Notes under the pieces: generated by a model
Seen by the model: only the letters and a program-made list of their open reading frames with translations
Database searches by the model: none
Told to the model about the DNA's origin: nothing
Shown here: positions 33,935 to 46,904 of the stretch, one piece after another
Numbering within the stretch: the stretch's first letter is position 1
Layout of the letters: every line of letters begins with the position of its first letter
Translations under genes and position numbers: made by a program
DNA from: Eubacteriales Family XIII. Incertae Sedis bacterium
GTDB lineage: Bacteria > Bacillota > Clostridia > Peptostreptococcales > Anaerovoracaceae
Assembly (NCBI GenBank): GCA_031272485.1
Contig: JAISTV010000007.1
Span: 1 to 64,000 of the forward strand
Length of the DNA stretch: 64,000 bases
Reading direction: 5' to 3'

Positions 33935-35242
33935 ATGAAAGCAACATTTGCAGGCAGGGAGAACAACGTCGTCACATTTACTATGGGGTTTGAGCCCGAG
34001 GAGTTTGAGGGGGCGCAGGTAGAAGTATATAAGAGAGATAAGGACAAGTTTCATATTGACGGGTTCCGGAAGGGCAAGGCGCCCCGCCGGATGATAGAGC
34101 AGCATTACGGGGAGCAGATTTTCTGGGAAGAGGCCGTGGACGGCCTTCTGCAGAACAACTACACGGAGGCGCTGGGGGAACTGGGTATAGAGCCCATCAA
34201 CCACCCGGAAGTGGAGATAGACGAACTGGCCAAGGGCGCGGGGTTTACCGTGACGCTCAAGGTTGAGGTGGCGCCGGAGGTGGAAGTCAAGGACTACACG
34301 GGCGTAACCATCAAGGATTTCAAGTTAGAGGTTACCGACGAAACCGTGGAGAAAACGCTCACGGAGATTCGTAAACGCAGCGCGCGGCATATAGACTCCG
34401 AGGGACCGGCAGCGTCCGGCGACACGGTTACCATTGACTTCACGGGCTTCGTGGACGGCAAGGAGTTCGACGGCGGCAAGGCGGAAGGGCACCGGCTCAA
34501 GCTGGGCTCGGGTTCGTTCATAGCCGGATTTGAGGACCAGCTCATAGGCGCGGTCAAGGGCCAGGAGCTGGAAGTAAATGTTACTTTCCCGGAAGACTAT
34601 CCGGAGGAAACCTTAAAGGGAAAACCCGCCCTCTTCCAGGTGAAGGTGAATGAGATTCGCGCGGAGGAACTGCCGGAGCTCACCGACGAGTTCGCGCAGG
34701 ACATCTCCGAGTTTGAGACCTTCGAGGAGTTCAAGGCGGATCTGCGCAAGCAGCTGGAGGAAGAGGCCGCGGAGCGCACGGAGACTGAGAAGCGCAACAT
34801 GGTGCTGGACAAGGTCTACGAGGCGAACCCCATAGACGTGCCTAAGGTCATGATTGAAGACGAGATGAACATCATGATGAACGACTTTATCCAGGGCATC
34901 CAGTCGCAGGGCGTTCAGTTTGAAGTGTATCTGGAGCTCCTCGGCAAGACGCAGGAAGAAGTGCGGGAGACCTTCCGCGAGGAAGCGCAGAAGCGCGTGG
35001 CGCTGCGGCTGATTATCAAGGCCGTGGTCAAGGAAGAGGGCTTTACGGTCACGCCGGAGGAAGTGGAAGCGGAGATTACGAACATGGCATCCAAGTACGG
35101 CATGGACGCGGAAAAGTTCAAGGAATACTTCGGCGCCTCGCAGCAGAAAGGCCTGGAGGAAGAGATGCTCAACCGCAAGGGCGTCGACTATATGTACGAA
35201 ATGGCCATTGTAGAACCGGCGGACGCTGTGCCCGCGGAGTAA
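33935..35242 (+). CDS. tig: Trigger factor
   Basis: FHIDGFRKGKAPRRMIEQHYGEQIFWEEAV; PPIase region GDTVTIDFTGFVDGKEFDGG. Confidence 0.96.
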   Translation: MKATFAGRENNVVTFTMGFEPEEFEGAQVEVYKRDKDKFHIDGFRKGKAPRRMIEQHYGEQIFWEEAVDGLLQNNYTEALGELGIEPINHPEVEIDELAKGAGFTVTLKVEVAPEVEVKDYTGVTIKDFKLEVTDETVEKTLTEIRKRSARHIDSEGPAASGDTVTIDFTGFVDGKEFDGGKAEGHRLKLGSGSFIAGFEDQLIGAVKGQELEVNVTFPEDYPEETLKGKPALFQVKVNEIRAEELPELTDEFAQDISEFETFEEFKADLRKQLEEEAAERTETEKRNMVLDKVYEANPIDVPKVMIEDEMNIMMNDFIQGIQSQGVQFEVYLELLGKTQEEVRETFREEAQKRVALRLIIKAVVKEEGFTVTPEEVEAEITNMASKYGMDAEKFKEYFGASQQKGLEEEMLNRKGVDYMYEMAIVEPADAVPAE

Positions 35243-35254
35243 AGGAGAAAAACC

Positions 35255-35836
35255 ATGCCTTCTATGCCATATGTAATCGAACAGACCGGTCAGGGCGAGC
35301 GGAGTTACGACATCTACTCGCGGCTCCTGAAAGACCGTATCGTTTTTCTGGGGGAACAAATCGATGACACGCTTGCGAGCGTGGTGGTGGCCCAGCTCCT
35401 CTTCCTCGAGGCGGAGGACGGCGACAAGGACATTAACATGTACATCAACAGCCCCGGCGGCAGCGTGACGGCGGGCATGGCCATTTTCGACACCATGCAG
35501 TACATCCGGCCGAACGTGTCGACCATCTGCATAGGCATGGCGGCGAGCATGGGGGCTTTCCTGCTCGCGGCGGGCGAGAAGGGCAAGCGGTTTGCGCTGC
35601 CGAACGCGGAGATTATGATTCACCAGCCCCTCGGCCAGACGCAGGGCCAGGCGGAGGACATAAGGATTCACGCGGACCACATAATCAGGACGCGCGAGCG
35701 GCTGAACCGGATTCTGGCGGAGCGCACGGGACAGGCGATCGAGAGAATTGCCATGGATACGAACCGCGATAACTTTCTGACGGCGCAGCAGGCACAGGAC
35801 TACGGGTTGATAGATAAGGTCATTACCACGCGTTAG
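35255..35836 (+). CDS. clpP: ATP-dependent Clp protease proteolytic subunit
   Basis: [54 protein letters not shown]. Confidence 0.98.
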   Translation: MPSMPYVIEQTGQGERSYDIYSRLLKDRIVFLGEQIDDTLASVVVAQLLFLEAEDGDKDINMYINSPGGSVTAGMAIFDTMQYIRPNVSTICIGMAASMGAFLLAAGEKGKRFALPNAEIMIHQPLGQTQGQAEDIRIHADHIIRTRERLNRILAERTGQAIERIAMDTNRDNFLTAQQAQDYGLIDKVITTR

Positions 35837-36016
35837 GTGCTTGTCTTTTTTCCGCCTGGCACGCACGATGTGGCAGACGAAAAAAATCCGGCGCACTGTA
35901 GGGAATGTTGATAAAAAGGGTATAGAGGAAATACGACAACTTTTTCGGGAAACGGACGAAATGTATACGGTAAGGGGAATTGTTTTTGAAGGGCGGCAGC
36001 CCGGAAAGAAAGAAGT

Positions 36017-37306
36017 ATGAGTAATTATAACGACGACAAGCAATTGAAGTGTTCGTTCTGCGGGAAGTCGCAGGACCAGGTGGTACGCCTTATCGCCGGG
36101 CCGAACGTCTACATTTGCAACGAGTGCGTGGACCTGTGTCAGGAGATTATGCGCGAGGAGTACGAGAGCGCCTACGGGCGCGGCGCGGATGACCGCTCCG
36201 GTGGCTTCTACGTACCCAAGCCCAAGGAAATCTACCGGCAGCTCTCGGACTACGTGATAGACCAGGACGAGGCGAAGAAAATCCTGTCGGTCGCGGTGTA
36301 TAACCACTACAAACGCGTGCGGTACATGGATGTGCACGACGCGGACGGGGTGGAGATTCAGAAGAGCAACATAGTCATGATCGGGCCTACGGGCAGCGGC
36401 AAGACGCTCCTGGCGCAAACGCTGGCGAAGATATTCAATGTGCCTTTTGCCATTGCCGACGCGACGGCGCTTACCGAGGCGGGCTACGTGGGCGAGGACG
36501 TGGAGAACATCCTGCTCAAGCTCATCCAGGCGGCGGACGGCGACATTCAGCGGGCGCAGAAGGGCATAATCTACGTGGACGAAATCGACAAGATTTCCCG
36601 CAAGGGGGACAACGTGTCGATTACGCGGGATGTGTCGGGCGAGGGCGTGCAGCAGGCGCTCCTGAAGATTATCGAGGGGACCGTGGCCAATGTGCCCCCG
36701 CAGGGCGGCCGCAAGCACCCGCATCAGGACTACATTCCGTTCGATACGACCAACGTGCTGTTTATCTGCGGCGGTGCGTTCGATGGGCTGGACAAGATTA
36801 TTCAGCGCCGGCTGGGCGAGAAGACCATAGGGTTTAACTCCGAGTACGGGGCGGACGGCGAGGGCCGGCCGGATCCCAAGGACATCTCCGCGATTCTGCG
36901 GAAAGTCCAGTCCGAGGACCTGCTCAAGTACGGGCTGATTCCGGAGTTTATCGGGCGTCTGCCAGTCATGTGCACGCTGCACGAGCTGGATTCCGACGCG
37001 CTCGTACGCATTATTACGGAGCCCAAGAACTCCATCCTCAAGCAGTACAAGAAGCTGTTCCTGCTCGACGACGTGGAGCTGGAGATGGAGGAGTCCGCCA
37101 TTAAGCGTGTGGCCGAGAAGGCCATAGAGCGCAAGACGGGCGCGCGCGGGCTGCGCAGCATAATCGAGCACGTCATGACGGACATCATGTATGAGATTCC
37201 GTCCCGCGACGACATTCGCAAGGTGGTCGTGACGGAGAACACCATAGACGGCGACACCGCGCCGGCGCTGGTGCTCACGGACGGCGGAAAGAAGGACGTT
37301 TCCTGA
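36017..37306 (+). CDS. clpX: ATP-dependent Clp protease ATP-binding subunit ClpX
   Basis: Zinc finger [19 protein letters not shown]; Walker [26 protein letters not shown]. Confidence 0.98.
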   Translation: MSNYNDDKQLKCSFCGKSQDQVVRLIAGPNVYICNECVDLCQEIMREEYESAYGRGADDRSGGFYVPKPKEIYRQLSDYVIDQDEAKKILSVAVYNHYKRVRYMDVHDADGVEIQKSNIVMIGPTGSGKTLLAQTLAKIFNVPFAIADATALTEAGYVGEDVENILLKLIQAADGDIQRAQKGIIYVDEIDKISRKGDNVSITRDVSGEGVQQALLKIIEGTVANVPPQGGRKHPHQDYIPFDTTNVLFICGGAFDGLDKIIQRRLGEKTIGFNSEYGADGEGRPDPKDISAILRKVQSEDLLKYGLIPEFIGRLPVMCTLHELDSDALVRIITEPKNSILKQYKKLFLLDDVELEMEESAIKRVAEKAIERKTGARGLRSIIEHVMTDIMYEIPSRDDIRKVVVTENTIDGDTAPALVLTDGGKKDVS

Positions 37307-37422
37307 GGGGTTTTCCGCGGGGAACGGGTATAACTGAGATTCTTGACGAAGCGCTGGAGGATATTCAGCGCTTCTGAAAACAAAGGGGCAGTTCGCGGAA
37401 GCGGGCCAAAGAGGGATGGCGT

Positions 37423-39927
<2,505 letters not shown>

Positions 39928-39980
39928 GTGCGCCCGGCGGCAGCCTGTGGGTACCGCCGGAAAAGCAAAGGACGGATTTA

Positions 39981-40586
39981 ATGAACATTACTAAGTCGGA
40001 TTTATTGGGGATTGCGGCGAAGCCTGCACAGTATCCCGAGGCGGGGCCTCCTGAGATTGCTTTTGCGGGGCGGTCTAATGTGGGGAAGAGTTCGCTGCTT
40101 AACCTGCTTACGGGGCGGAAGGCTTTGGCGCGGGTTTCCGGGAGTCCGGGGAAGACGCGTACGATTAACTTTTATACGGTGAACGACGACGCGTTTCGGA
40201 TTGTGGACTTGCCGGGGTACGGGTATGCCAAGGTCTCCAAGTCGGTTTCGGCTTCCTGGGGGGATATGATTGAGGCTTACCTCAAAAAGCGCGACACGCT
40301 GGTTAAGGTGGTGCTGCTGGCGGATATCCGGCATGCGCCTTCCGCGCAGGATATTCAGATGTACGACTGGCTGAAGAGCTACGGATTAGACGGGATTATA
40401 GCGGCCACCAAGGCGGATAAGATTTCCCGCAACGCGCTCGAGAAGCAGATAGCGCTCATACGCAAGACGCTCGGCGCCAAGGACGCGGTTATCGTGCCGG
40501 TCTCCGCGCTCAAGCGAACGGGCGTTAAGGAGCTGCTTGCGGAAATAGAGCTGGCGCTTACGCCGGGGACGCCGGAAGAAGTGTAA
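39981..40586 (+). CDS. engB: Ribosome biogenesis GTPase EngB/YsxC
   Basis: [39 protein letters not shown]. Confidence 0.95.
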   Translation: MNITKSDLLGIAAKPAQYPEAGPPEIAFAGRSNVGKSSLLNLLTGRKALARVSGSPGKTRTINFYTVNDDAFRIVDLPGYGYAKVSKSVSASWGDMIEAYLKKRDTLVKVVLLADIRHAPSAQDIQMYDWLKSYGLDGIIAATKADKISRNALEKQIALIRKTLGAKDAVIVPVSALKRTGVKELLAEIELALTPGTPEEV

Positions 40587-40628
40587 AGCAAAAACATTGA
40601 CACCTGAAGGTAGAGAAAGGAACGAGAC

Positions 40629-41180
40629 ATGGCAGGCGTAGAAGAGCGGTTTTCACTGGGCGAGGTCCTCATTTCCCGCGAGCAGATAGAGCGGCGCGCG
40701 GCGGAGATAGGCGAGCAGATTACGCAGGATTTTCTGGGCGAGGAAGTGACGTTTGTGGGCATCCTGCGGGGCGCGGTGCTCTGGATGAGCGAGGTGCTCA
40801 AGTCGGTGAACCTCATGACCGAGATAGACTTCATGGCGGTTTCCAGCTACGGCGCGGCGACTAAGAGCAGCGGGATTGTGAAGATTAACAAGGACCTGGA
40901 GTCCTCCATCACGGGCAAGAACGTGATTATCGTGGAGGACATAGTGGACTCGGGGATTACGCTCAACTACCTGCGCGAGTACATGCTGGCGCAGCAGCCG
41001 CGGTCGCTGAAGATCTGCACGCTCTTGGACAAGCCGGCGGGCCGCAAGGTGCCCATAGAGGTGGATTACATAGGGTTTGCGGTGGACCCGGTCTTTATAG
41101 TCGGCTACGGGCTGGACGTGGACCAGGCGTACCGGAACCTGCCGTACATCACATCGGTGGTGGAAAAAGAGCAGGCGTAG
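40629..41180 (+). CDS. hpt: Hypoxanthine phosphoribosyltransferase
   Basis: VGILRGAVLWMSEVLKSV, VIIVEDIVDSGITLNYL. Confidence 0.95.
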   Translation: MAGVEERFSLGEVLISREQIERRAAEIGEQITQDFLGEEVTFVGILRGAVLWMSEVLKSVNLMTEIDFMAVSSYGAATKSSGIVKINKDLESSITGKNVIIVEDIVDSGITLNYLREYMLAQQPRSLKICTLLDKPAGRKVPIEVDYIGFAVDPVFIVGYGLDVDQAYRNLPYITSVVEKEQA

Positions 41181-41404
41181 CGCGCCCGGCTTCACAAAAA
41201 AAGCACAAAACTTTTCATAGAAAAATAGAGGAAGCGCACGCGGTGCGTTGTATAAGTATATATGCGGAACGGGGCCGCCACCCGGGCGGTAAGGGGCTTC
41301 CGCATTAAGTCGCAGGTTCTCGTGCGGGGTCGGGTCCGCACGTATAGCAGGAAGAGGGTTGCCGCACGAATATAGCCGAAGAGATTAAGAGCCGGGTCAA
41401 TATC

Positions 41405-43180
41405 GTGGACGTCATAGGTCGCACGGTGCATCTTAGGCGCGCCGGTTCGGGCTATATGGGATTGTGCCCGTTCCACAACGAAAAGACGCCTTCGTTTTCC
41501 GTTTCGGAAAGCCGGCAGTTGTTCCATTGCTTCGGTTGCGGGGCGGGGGGCGACGTGATTACGTTTTACGAGCGCCTCTATAACCTCAACTTTCTGGAGG
41601 CGGCGGAAAAGCTGGCGGGCGAGTACGGAATTGAGTGGTCGCCGGGCGGCGGGTATGACGCGGAGTCCCGGAAGAAGGTTTACTACGAGATAAACCAGGC
41701 GGCGGCGCGGCACTATTACCAGCAGATACGCGTGCCGGGAAATCCGGCGCTTGCCTATATGGAGGGACGGGGGATAGAGCTGCCGGCCATCAAGGCCTTT
41801 GGCATAGGCTACGCGGACGATTCGGGGCGCGGGCTTACAGCGGCGCTTGAGCAGCAGGGGCTTTCGCTCGAAAAGGCGGCGGAGGTCGGGCTGGTAAAGA
41901 AGACGGACAGCGGCTGGCGGGACATGTTCTACAGCCGGGTCATGTTTCCCATAGTAAACACGCGCGGGAAGGTAATCGCCTTCGGCGGGCGGGTCCTGAC
42001 GGGAAACCCGCGGTTCAAGTACCTGAATTCGCCGGAGACGCCGGTGTTCCGCAAGGGGGAGAGCCTGTACGCGGTAAACCTGACGAAGGATGCCATGGTT
42101 AAGTCCGGCATGGGCATACTGGTGGAGGGGTACATGGACGTGGTTTCGCTCTACCAGTACGGGTTTGCTAACGCCACGGCGGCGATGGGGACGGCGCTCA
42201 CGTCTTCCCAGGCGCGCATGCTCTCGCGGTACGCGGAAACGGTCGTGCTGGCCTACGACGCGGACGACGCGGGGGTGGCGGCGGCGCTGAAGAACATGGA
42301 CATAGTCCAGGACGCGGGGCTTACCGGCAAGGTGGTTATGCTTGGCGGGGCCAAGGACCCGGACGAGTATGTGCAAAGGTTCGGCAAGGACGCTTTTGCG
42401 CAGGCGGTGGCGGAAGCCGTGCCGTTTATGGCGTTTAAGTTCATACAGATTGCTAAGGAGCTGGGCCTCACGGCGGGCGCGGGCGGCCTTACGGACGCGG
42501 ACGGTGCGCCGGCCGGCGGGGAGCAGTCCCTGGAGTACCTGAAGAAGGCCGCGGCGGCGCTTTCCGAGGCGAGCCGGCGGCGGCGGATAAGCCCGGTGGA
42601 GACGGATTACTACATCCAGAAGCTGGCGCGGGATACGGGCATTTCGGAAGCGGCCATCCGCCGGGAGGTGGAGGGCGACGGAGTGAGAGTGCCGGGTGCG
42701 GGCGCACCGGGACGCGCGGGCCAAGCCTCTTCTAAACAGACGGCGGGCGCGGGAAGAAACGAAGCCTTGCAGAAACTGTTCCTGCGGCTCATGCTGCACT
42801 CGGGGCAGATAGCGGCGGCGGGCCGGGAGTACGGACGGGTGTTTACCTCACCGGCGCTACTCAGGATTTACGAAGAGATTTGCGTGCTCTGTGCGGAGAC
42901 GGACGGCGGCGAGATCGACACGGGAAAGCTGGAAGAAGCGCTGGAGGAACCGGAGAGGGCGGCGCTTGCAGAGATATTGGCGCAGACCAAACTGGCGGAG
43001 GATACGGACTTGCAGTTCAGGGAACTCTGCCTGCGGATAGAACGCGAGGAACTCGAGGCGCGGGCGCGGGAGCTGAATGAACTCCTGGGCGAGAAGGACG
43101 TGGACGCGTCGGTGAAAGAGCGGATTATGGCGGAGCTCCGGGATTTGCGAGGCCGGATCAACAAGATAAAGGAAGGGTGA
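41405..43180 (+). CDS. dnaG: DNA primase; coordinates start at the first canonical in-frame start, true N-terminus probably near 41359
   Basis: [38 protein letters not shown] zinc-binding region; [38 protein letters not shown]. Confidence 0.93.
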   Translation: MDVIGRTVHLRRAGSGYMGLCPFHNEKTPSFSVSESRQLFHCFGCGAGGDVITFYERLYNLNFLEAAEKLAGEYGIEWSPGGGYDAESRKKVYYEINQAAARHYYQQIRVPGNPALAYMEGRGIELPAIKAFGIGYADDSGRGLTAALEQQGLSLEKAAEVGLVKKTDSGWRDMFYSRVMFPIVNTRGKVIAFGGRVLTGNPRFKYLNSPETPVFRKGESLYAVNLTKDAMVKSGMGILVEGYMDVVSLYQYGFANATAAMGTALTSSQARMLSRYAETVVLAYDADDAGVAAALKNMDIVQDAGLTGKVVMLGGAKDPDEYVQRFGKDAFAQAVAEAVPFMAFKFIQIAKELGLTAGAGGLTDADGAPAGGEQSLEYLKKAAAALSEASRRRRISPVETDYYIQKLARDTGISEAAIRREVEGDGVRVPGAGAPGRAGQASSKQTAGAGRNEALQKLFLRLMLHSGQIAAAGREYGRVFTSPALLRIYEEICVLCAETDGGEIDTGKLEEALEEPERAALAEILAQTKLAEDTDLQFRELCLRIEREELEARARELNELLGEKDVDASVKERIMAELRDLRGRINKIKEG

Positions 43181-44334
43181 GCGGATTGAAATTCGAAGAT
43201 GATCACAGCGTGGTAGCACTGGATGTTACGGAGGAACTGATCGAGCGGCTGAAGCGGAAGGGGTCGGTCAGTTACAAGGAAATCAGCGAGGAGCTGGCCA
43301 CCACGTCCATGGATAAGGACCAGATTGAGGCGTTTTACGACCGGCTGGAGATTCTGGGGATCGAGGTGACCACCACGGATAAGGAGGAGCCGGACGAGTT
43401 CGAGCTGCTGGCCCTCGAGGAAGAAGAGGAAGAAGAGGAAGAGGTCGAGGAGACCGCGGTGAAGGACGGCAAGGTGGACCTGGAGGCCACGCTGCCCAAG
43501 GGCATCACGGTGGACGACCCGGTGCGCATGTACCTGAAGGAGATAGGCACGGTGCCGCTTCTGACCGCGGAGCAGGAAGTGGAGCTGGCCAAGCGCATGG
43601 AGGCGGGCGACGAGTCGGCCAAGCAGGCGCTGTGCGAGGCGAACCTGCGTCTGGTGGTATCCATAGCCAAGCGGTACGTGGGGCGCGGGATGCTGTTTTT
43701 GGACCTCATCCAGGAGGGGAACTTCGGGCTGATTAAGGCGGTGGACAAGTTCCAGTGGCGGAAGGGCTTCAAGTTCTCCACATACGCGACGTGGTGGATA
43801 AGGCAGGCGATTACGCGGTCCATAGCGGACCAGGCGCGGACCATCCGCATTCCGGTGCACATGGTGGAGACCATAAACAAGCTGATTCGCATCTCCAGGC
43901 AGCTGCTGCAGGAGTACGGGCGGGAGCCCACGCCGGCGGAGATAGGCAAGGAGATGGATATTTCCGAGGAGAAGGTGCGCGAGATTCTCAAGATAGCGCA
44001 GGAGCCGGTGTCGCTGGAGACGCCCATAGGCGAGGAGGAGGACAGCCATCTGGGGGACTTTATCCCGGACGAGGATGTGCCGGCGCCGGCGGACGCAGCC
44101 GCGTTTTCCATGCTCAAGGAGCAACTGATTGAGGTGCTCGGGACGCTTACGGAGCGCGAGCAGAAGGTGCTCATCCTGCGGTTCGGGCTGGACGACGGGC
44201 GCGCGCGGACGCTGGAGGAAGTGGGCAAGCGGTTTGACGTTACGCGGGAGCGCATCCGGCAGATAGAGGCCAAGGCGCTCCGGAAGCTGCGCCACCCGAC
44301 GCGAAGCCGGAAACTCAAGGATTATCTCGAGTAG
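43177..44334 (+). CDS. rpoD: RNA polymerase primary sigma factor
   Basis: [74 protein letters not shown] start overlapping the dnaG stop. Confidence 0.97.
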   Translation: MSGLKFEDDHSVVALDVTEELIERLKRKGSVSYKEISEELATTSMDKDQIEAFYDRLEILGIEVTTTDKEEPDEFELLALEEEEEEEEEVEETAVKDGKVDLEATLPKGITVDDPVRMYLKEIGTVPLLTAEQEVELAKRMEAGDESAKQALCEANLRLVVSIAKRYVGRGMLFLDLIQEGNFGLIKAVDKFQWRKGFKFSTYATWWIRQAITRSIADQARTIRIPVHMVETINKLIRISRQLLQEYGREPTPAEIGKEMDISEEKVREILKIAQEPVSLETPIGEEEDSHLGDFIPDEDVPAPADAAAFSMLKEQLIEVLGTLTEREQKVLILRFGLDDGRARTLEEVGKRFDVTRERIRQIEAKALRKLRHPTRSRKLKDYLE

Positions 44335-44350
44335 GCGGAATGTCGCAAGG

Positions 44351-44402
44351 GCAGAGCTCGCAGGGTCCCAACCATCCCTGCTTGGGGCCCTGCGAGCTCT
44401 GC
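44351..44402. terminator. Long perfect hairpin after rpoD, without a U tract
   Basis: 21-bp stem (one G-T pair), GCAGAGCTCGCAGGGTCCCAA/TTGGGGCCCTGCGAGCTCTGC, 10-nt loop. Confidence 0.75.
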
Positions 44403-44432
44403 TCTTGGGTTATTCGCTTTTGAAGGTGGGTT

Positions 44433-45275
44433 ATGTATAAGTTGAGTGAGCGGCTGTCTGTGATTGCGGGATATGTGGCGCCCGGGTCGCGGGTGGCGGA
44501 TATTGGTACGGATCATGGGTATCTGCCGCGGTATCTGCTGGCGGCGGGGATTAGTCCTTTTGTGGTGCTTACGGATGTGGCGGAAGGGCCGCTTGGTAAG
44601 GCACGGGTGAATATGAGCCGGCTTCGGCCGGCGGATGCGGCGGGGTGCTCGGAGCAGCCCGCTTTTGTGTTTCGGCTCGGGGACGGACTGGCGCCGCTGG
44701 CCGCGGGCGAGGTGGATACGGTGGTTATCGCGGGGCTCGGGGGCGAGCTGATCTCGCGGATTCTGGCGCGGGACGCGGCGCACGCGCGATCGTTCGCCAC
44801 GTTCATCCTCCAGCCGCGCTCGCGGGGGGAGGCGCTGCGGACCTGGCTCGGCGGAAACGGCTTTCGCATAACGCACGAAGACCTCGCGCGGGAAGGAAAG
44901 CGAATCAGCGAAGTGCTCGTAGCAAGGCACGCCGGGGCTGCGGAGGGCACAGAGGCAGGGACTGCGGAAAGCGGTCCGGAAGCAGGCGTCGCTCGGGTAC
45001 GCCAAGGCGAGGCGCACGGTCTTATTTCGAGCTACTGTGATTCAGAGGCAGCAAGTTCGCTTCGCTCCGTGGAGCGGGCCCAGCTACAGATGCTGGCCGC
45101 GGCGGGGCATCCGCTTCTTCCGGAATACCTCGAGCAGAAGATGCGGCGCGAGCGGCGCATCCTCAGCCTGTCGAAAGAGGGCAGCCCGGCGCAAGCCCGC
45201 GCCACCGCCCGCCTATCAGCGCTCCAAGGGCTCCAAGGGACAAAATTTCAACTTATGCACGATTTTTCTTCCTGA
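44433..45275 (+). CDS. trmK: tRNA (adenine22-N1)-methyltransferase
   Basis: MYKLSERLSVIAGYVAPGSRVADIGTDHGYLPRYLL, VIAGLGGELISRIL, FILQPRS; conserved position after rpoD. Confidence 0.9.
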   Translation: MYKLSERLSVIAGYVAPGSRVADIGTDHGYLPRYLLAAGISPFVVLTDVAEGPLGKARVNMSRLRPADAAGCSEQPAFVFRLGDGLAPLAAGEVDTVVIAGLGGELISRILARDAAHARSFATFILQPRSRGEALRTWLGGNGFRITHEDLAREGKRISEVLVARHAGAAEGTEAGTAESGPEAGVARVRQGEAHGLISSYCDSEAASSLRSVERAQLQMLAAAGHPLLPEYLEQKMRRERRILSLSKEGSPAQARATARLSALQGLQGTKFQLMHDFSS

Positions 45276-45370
45276 AATAAACTACACATCCATTTCATAG
45301 GAGAAAAATGGGCCGAAAGACGCGAATCAGCTTCCACTAACCGTGCATAACTTGAAATTTTGGCCTTTGG
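45233..45370. repeat. 138-bp palindromic element with 31-bp imperfect terminal inverted repeats
   Basis: 45233-45263 matches the reverse complement of 45340-45370 at 27/31. Confidence 0.85.
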
Positions 45371-45372
45371 GG

Positions 45373-46200
45373 TCAGTCCTCATCTTCCTCGGACAGGTAG
45401 GGGAAACGGAACGGGTCTGGGTCTGCTTGCGAATCTAACACTTCGAGCACGTTTATGTCGTCCCCGAAATAGCCGCGCAGATACTCGGTCATGGCAGGGA
45501 CGAATATCTTCTCCAGCGCTGCGTGTCCGGCGTCAATGAGGCACCGCTGCATGCTCGCTGCGAGGATGCCTTCGTGGTGGCGTACGTCACCGGTGATGTA
45601 CAGATCCGCGCCGGCTTTGTATGCCTCGGCCATGAAATCGCCGCCTGCCCCGCCGCAGATCGCGACGGTGTGTATGAGCTCATGGGGATCCCCGACGGTC
45701 CGGACCTTTCCGTTTAGCTGCAGCTTTTCCGACACGTAACGCGTGGCTACATCGAAGGGCATGGCCATGGGAAGCCGGCCTATGCGAACCATTGCCGCCT
45801 CACCGTCCGGGGCAAGAGGCGCTGCGTCCTCGAGGCCGAGGGCGCCGGCAAGCGCGTCGTTCATGCCGCCCGGGGCTGCGTCGTAGGAGGTGTGCGCGGC
45901 GTAGACGGTTATGCCGTTCTCAATGAGCTTGACAATCAGGGCGCCGGTGGGCTCATCGTCGCGGATGCCGTTCTTGATGTCGTAGCTAAAGAGCAGCGGG
46001 TGGTGCGTGAGCAGGAAGTCCATGCCGGTGTGGTACGCCTCCTGCACGGTCTCCTCCGTTACGTCCAGCGCGACCAGGACGCCGCGCTTTTCGCCCCACT
46101 CAACAGAAATCTGCACACCGCTCCTGTCCCAATCTGTAGCAAGCGAAAGCGGCGCAAGCTGCTCGATGGCGTCGATAATTTTTTTCGCGGATGTAGGCAT
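45373..46200 (-). CDS. Nif3-like dinuclear metal center hexameric protein
   Basis: ATDWDRSGVQI, DFLLTHHPLLFSYDIKNG, YAAHTSYDAAPGGMNDALA, ICGGAGGDFMAEAYKAGADLYITGDVRHHEG. Confidence 0.92.
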   Translation of the reverse strand: MPTSAKKIIDAIEQLAPLSLATDWDRSGVQISVEWGEKRGVLVALDVTEETVQEAYHTGMDFLLTHHPLLFSYDIKNGIRDDEPTGALIVKLIENGITVYAAHTSYDAAPGGMNDALAGALGLEDAAPLAPDGEAAMVRIGRLPMAMPFDVATRYVSEKLQLNGKVRTVGDPHELIHTVAICGGAGGDFMAEAYKAGADLYITGDVRHHEGILAASMQRCLIDAGHAALEKIFVPAMTEYLRGYFGDDINVLEVLDSQADPDPFRFPYLSEEDED

Positions 46201-46279
46201 GTTCTCCTCCTTGGGGGTTGTGCTTTTCTATTAATGATAACACTGAATGGATAAAAAAACGTCTGTTTTGCTACGGATT

Positions 46280-46311
46280 TTGACGATAATCTGCCCGCTA
46301 CATGGTATAAT
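46280..46311 (+). promoter_or_regulatory. Candidate rnpB promoter
   Basis: TTGACG and extended -10 TGGTATAAT immediately upstream of the RNA; 20-nt spacing is long. Confidence 0.55.
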
Positions 46312-46313
46312 GC

Positions 46314-46697
46314 GAGGCGAGCAAGCCAGACGGTCGCGCGGGGAAGCTTCGGCAGGCCCCGCGAGGAAAGTCCGGGCTCCATAGGGCAAGGGTGCCGGAT
46401 AACGTCCGGCGAGGGTAACCTTAGGGAAAGTGCCACAGAAACACATACCGCCCGCAAGGGTAAGGTTGAAAAGAGTGAGGTAAGAGCTCACAGCGCCGCA
46501 TGGTAACATGCGTCGAGGGTAAACCCCACCCGGAGCAAGGCCAATAGGGCATGCCGGCGAAAGCCGGGGAGGCTGCCCGTCTCCGCCCGGAAGGTAGGCC
46601 GCAGGCGGATGCTTCGGCGTCCCGGAGGGCGGCAGAGATGCCGTCCCCAGATAGATGATCGTCCACGACAGAACCCGGCTTACGGCTTGCTCGCTTA
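46314..46697 (+). ncRNA. rnpB: RNase P RNA
   Basis: GAGGAAAGTCCGGGCTCCAT, AGGGAAAGTGCCACAGAAA, GGTAAACCCCACCCGGAGCAAGGCCAAATAGGG-like core, AGATAGATGATCGTC..ACAGAACCCGGCTTACGG; P1 GCGAGCAAGCC/GGCTTGCTCGC closes the molecule. Ends approximate. Confidence 0.95.
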
Positions 46698-46754
46698 GTT
46701 TTGCAATATGTGGTGGCATCGGAAACCGTGAAATAGAGCAGTTATAGCTTTCCT

Positions 46755-46886
46755 TTGTGGGAGACGGATGAGTTCTACCGGCAGAAGCGGCAGATTAATG
46801 ATCATACAGGCAATATCGTGTTAATCGTTTTGGGCTCGATTTTTCTGGTGGTGATTGTGCTTTTACTTGTGCTTACATTCCGTTAA
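46755..46886 (+). CDS. Putative 43-aa single-TM protein
   Basis: TTG-initiated MWETDEFYRQKRQINDHTGNIVLIVLGSIFLVVIVLLLVLTFR; no clear SD. Confidence 0.3.
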   Translation: MWETDEFYRQKRQINDHTGNIVLIVLGSIFLVVIVLLLVLTFR

Positions 46887-46904
46887 TGACAGGGAGGGGA
46901 GACC

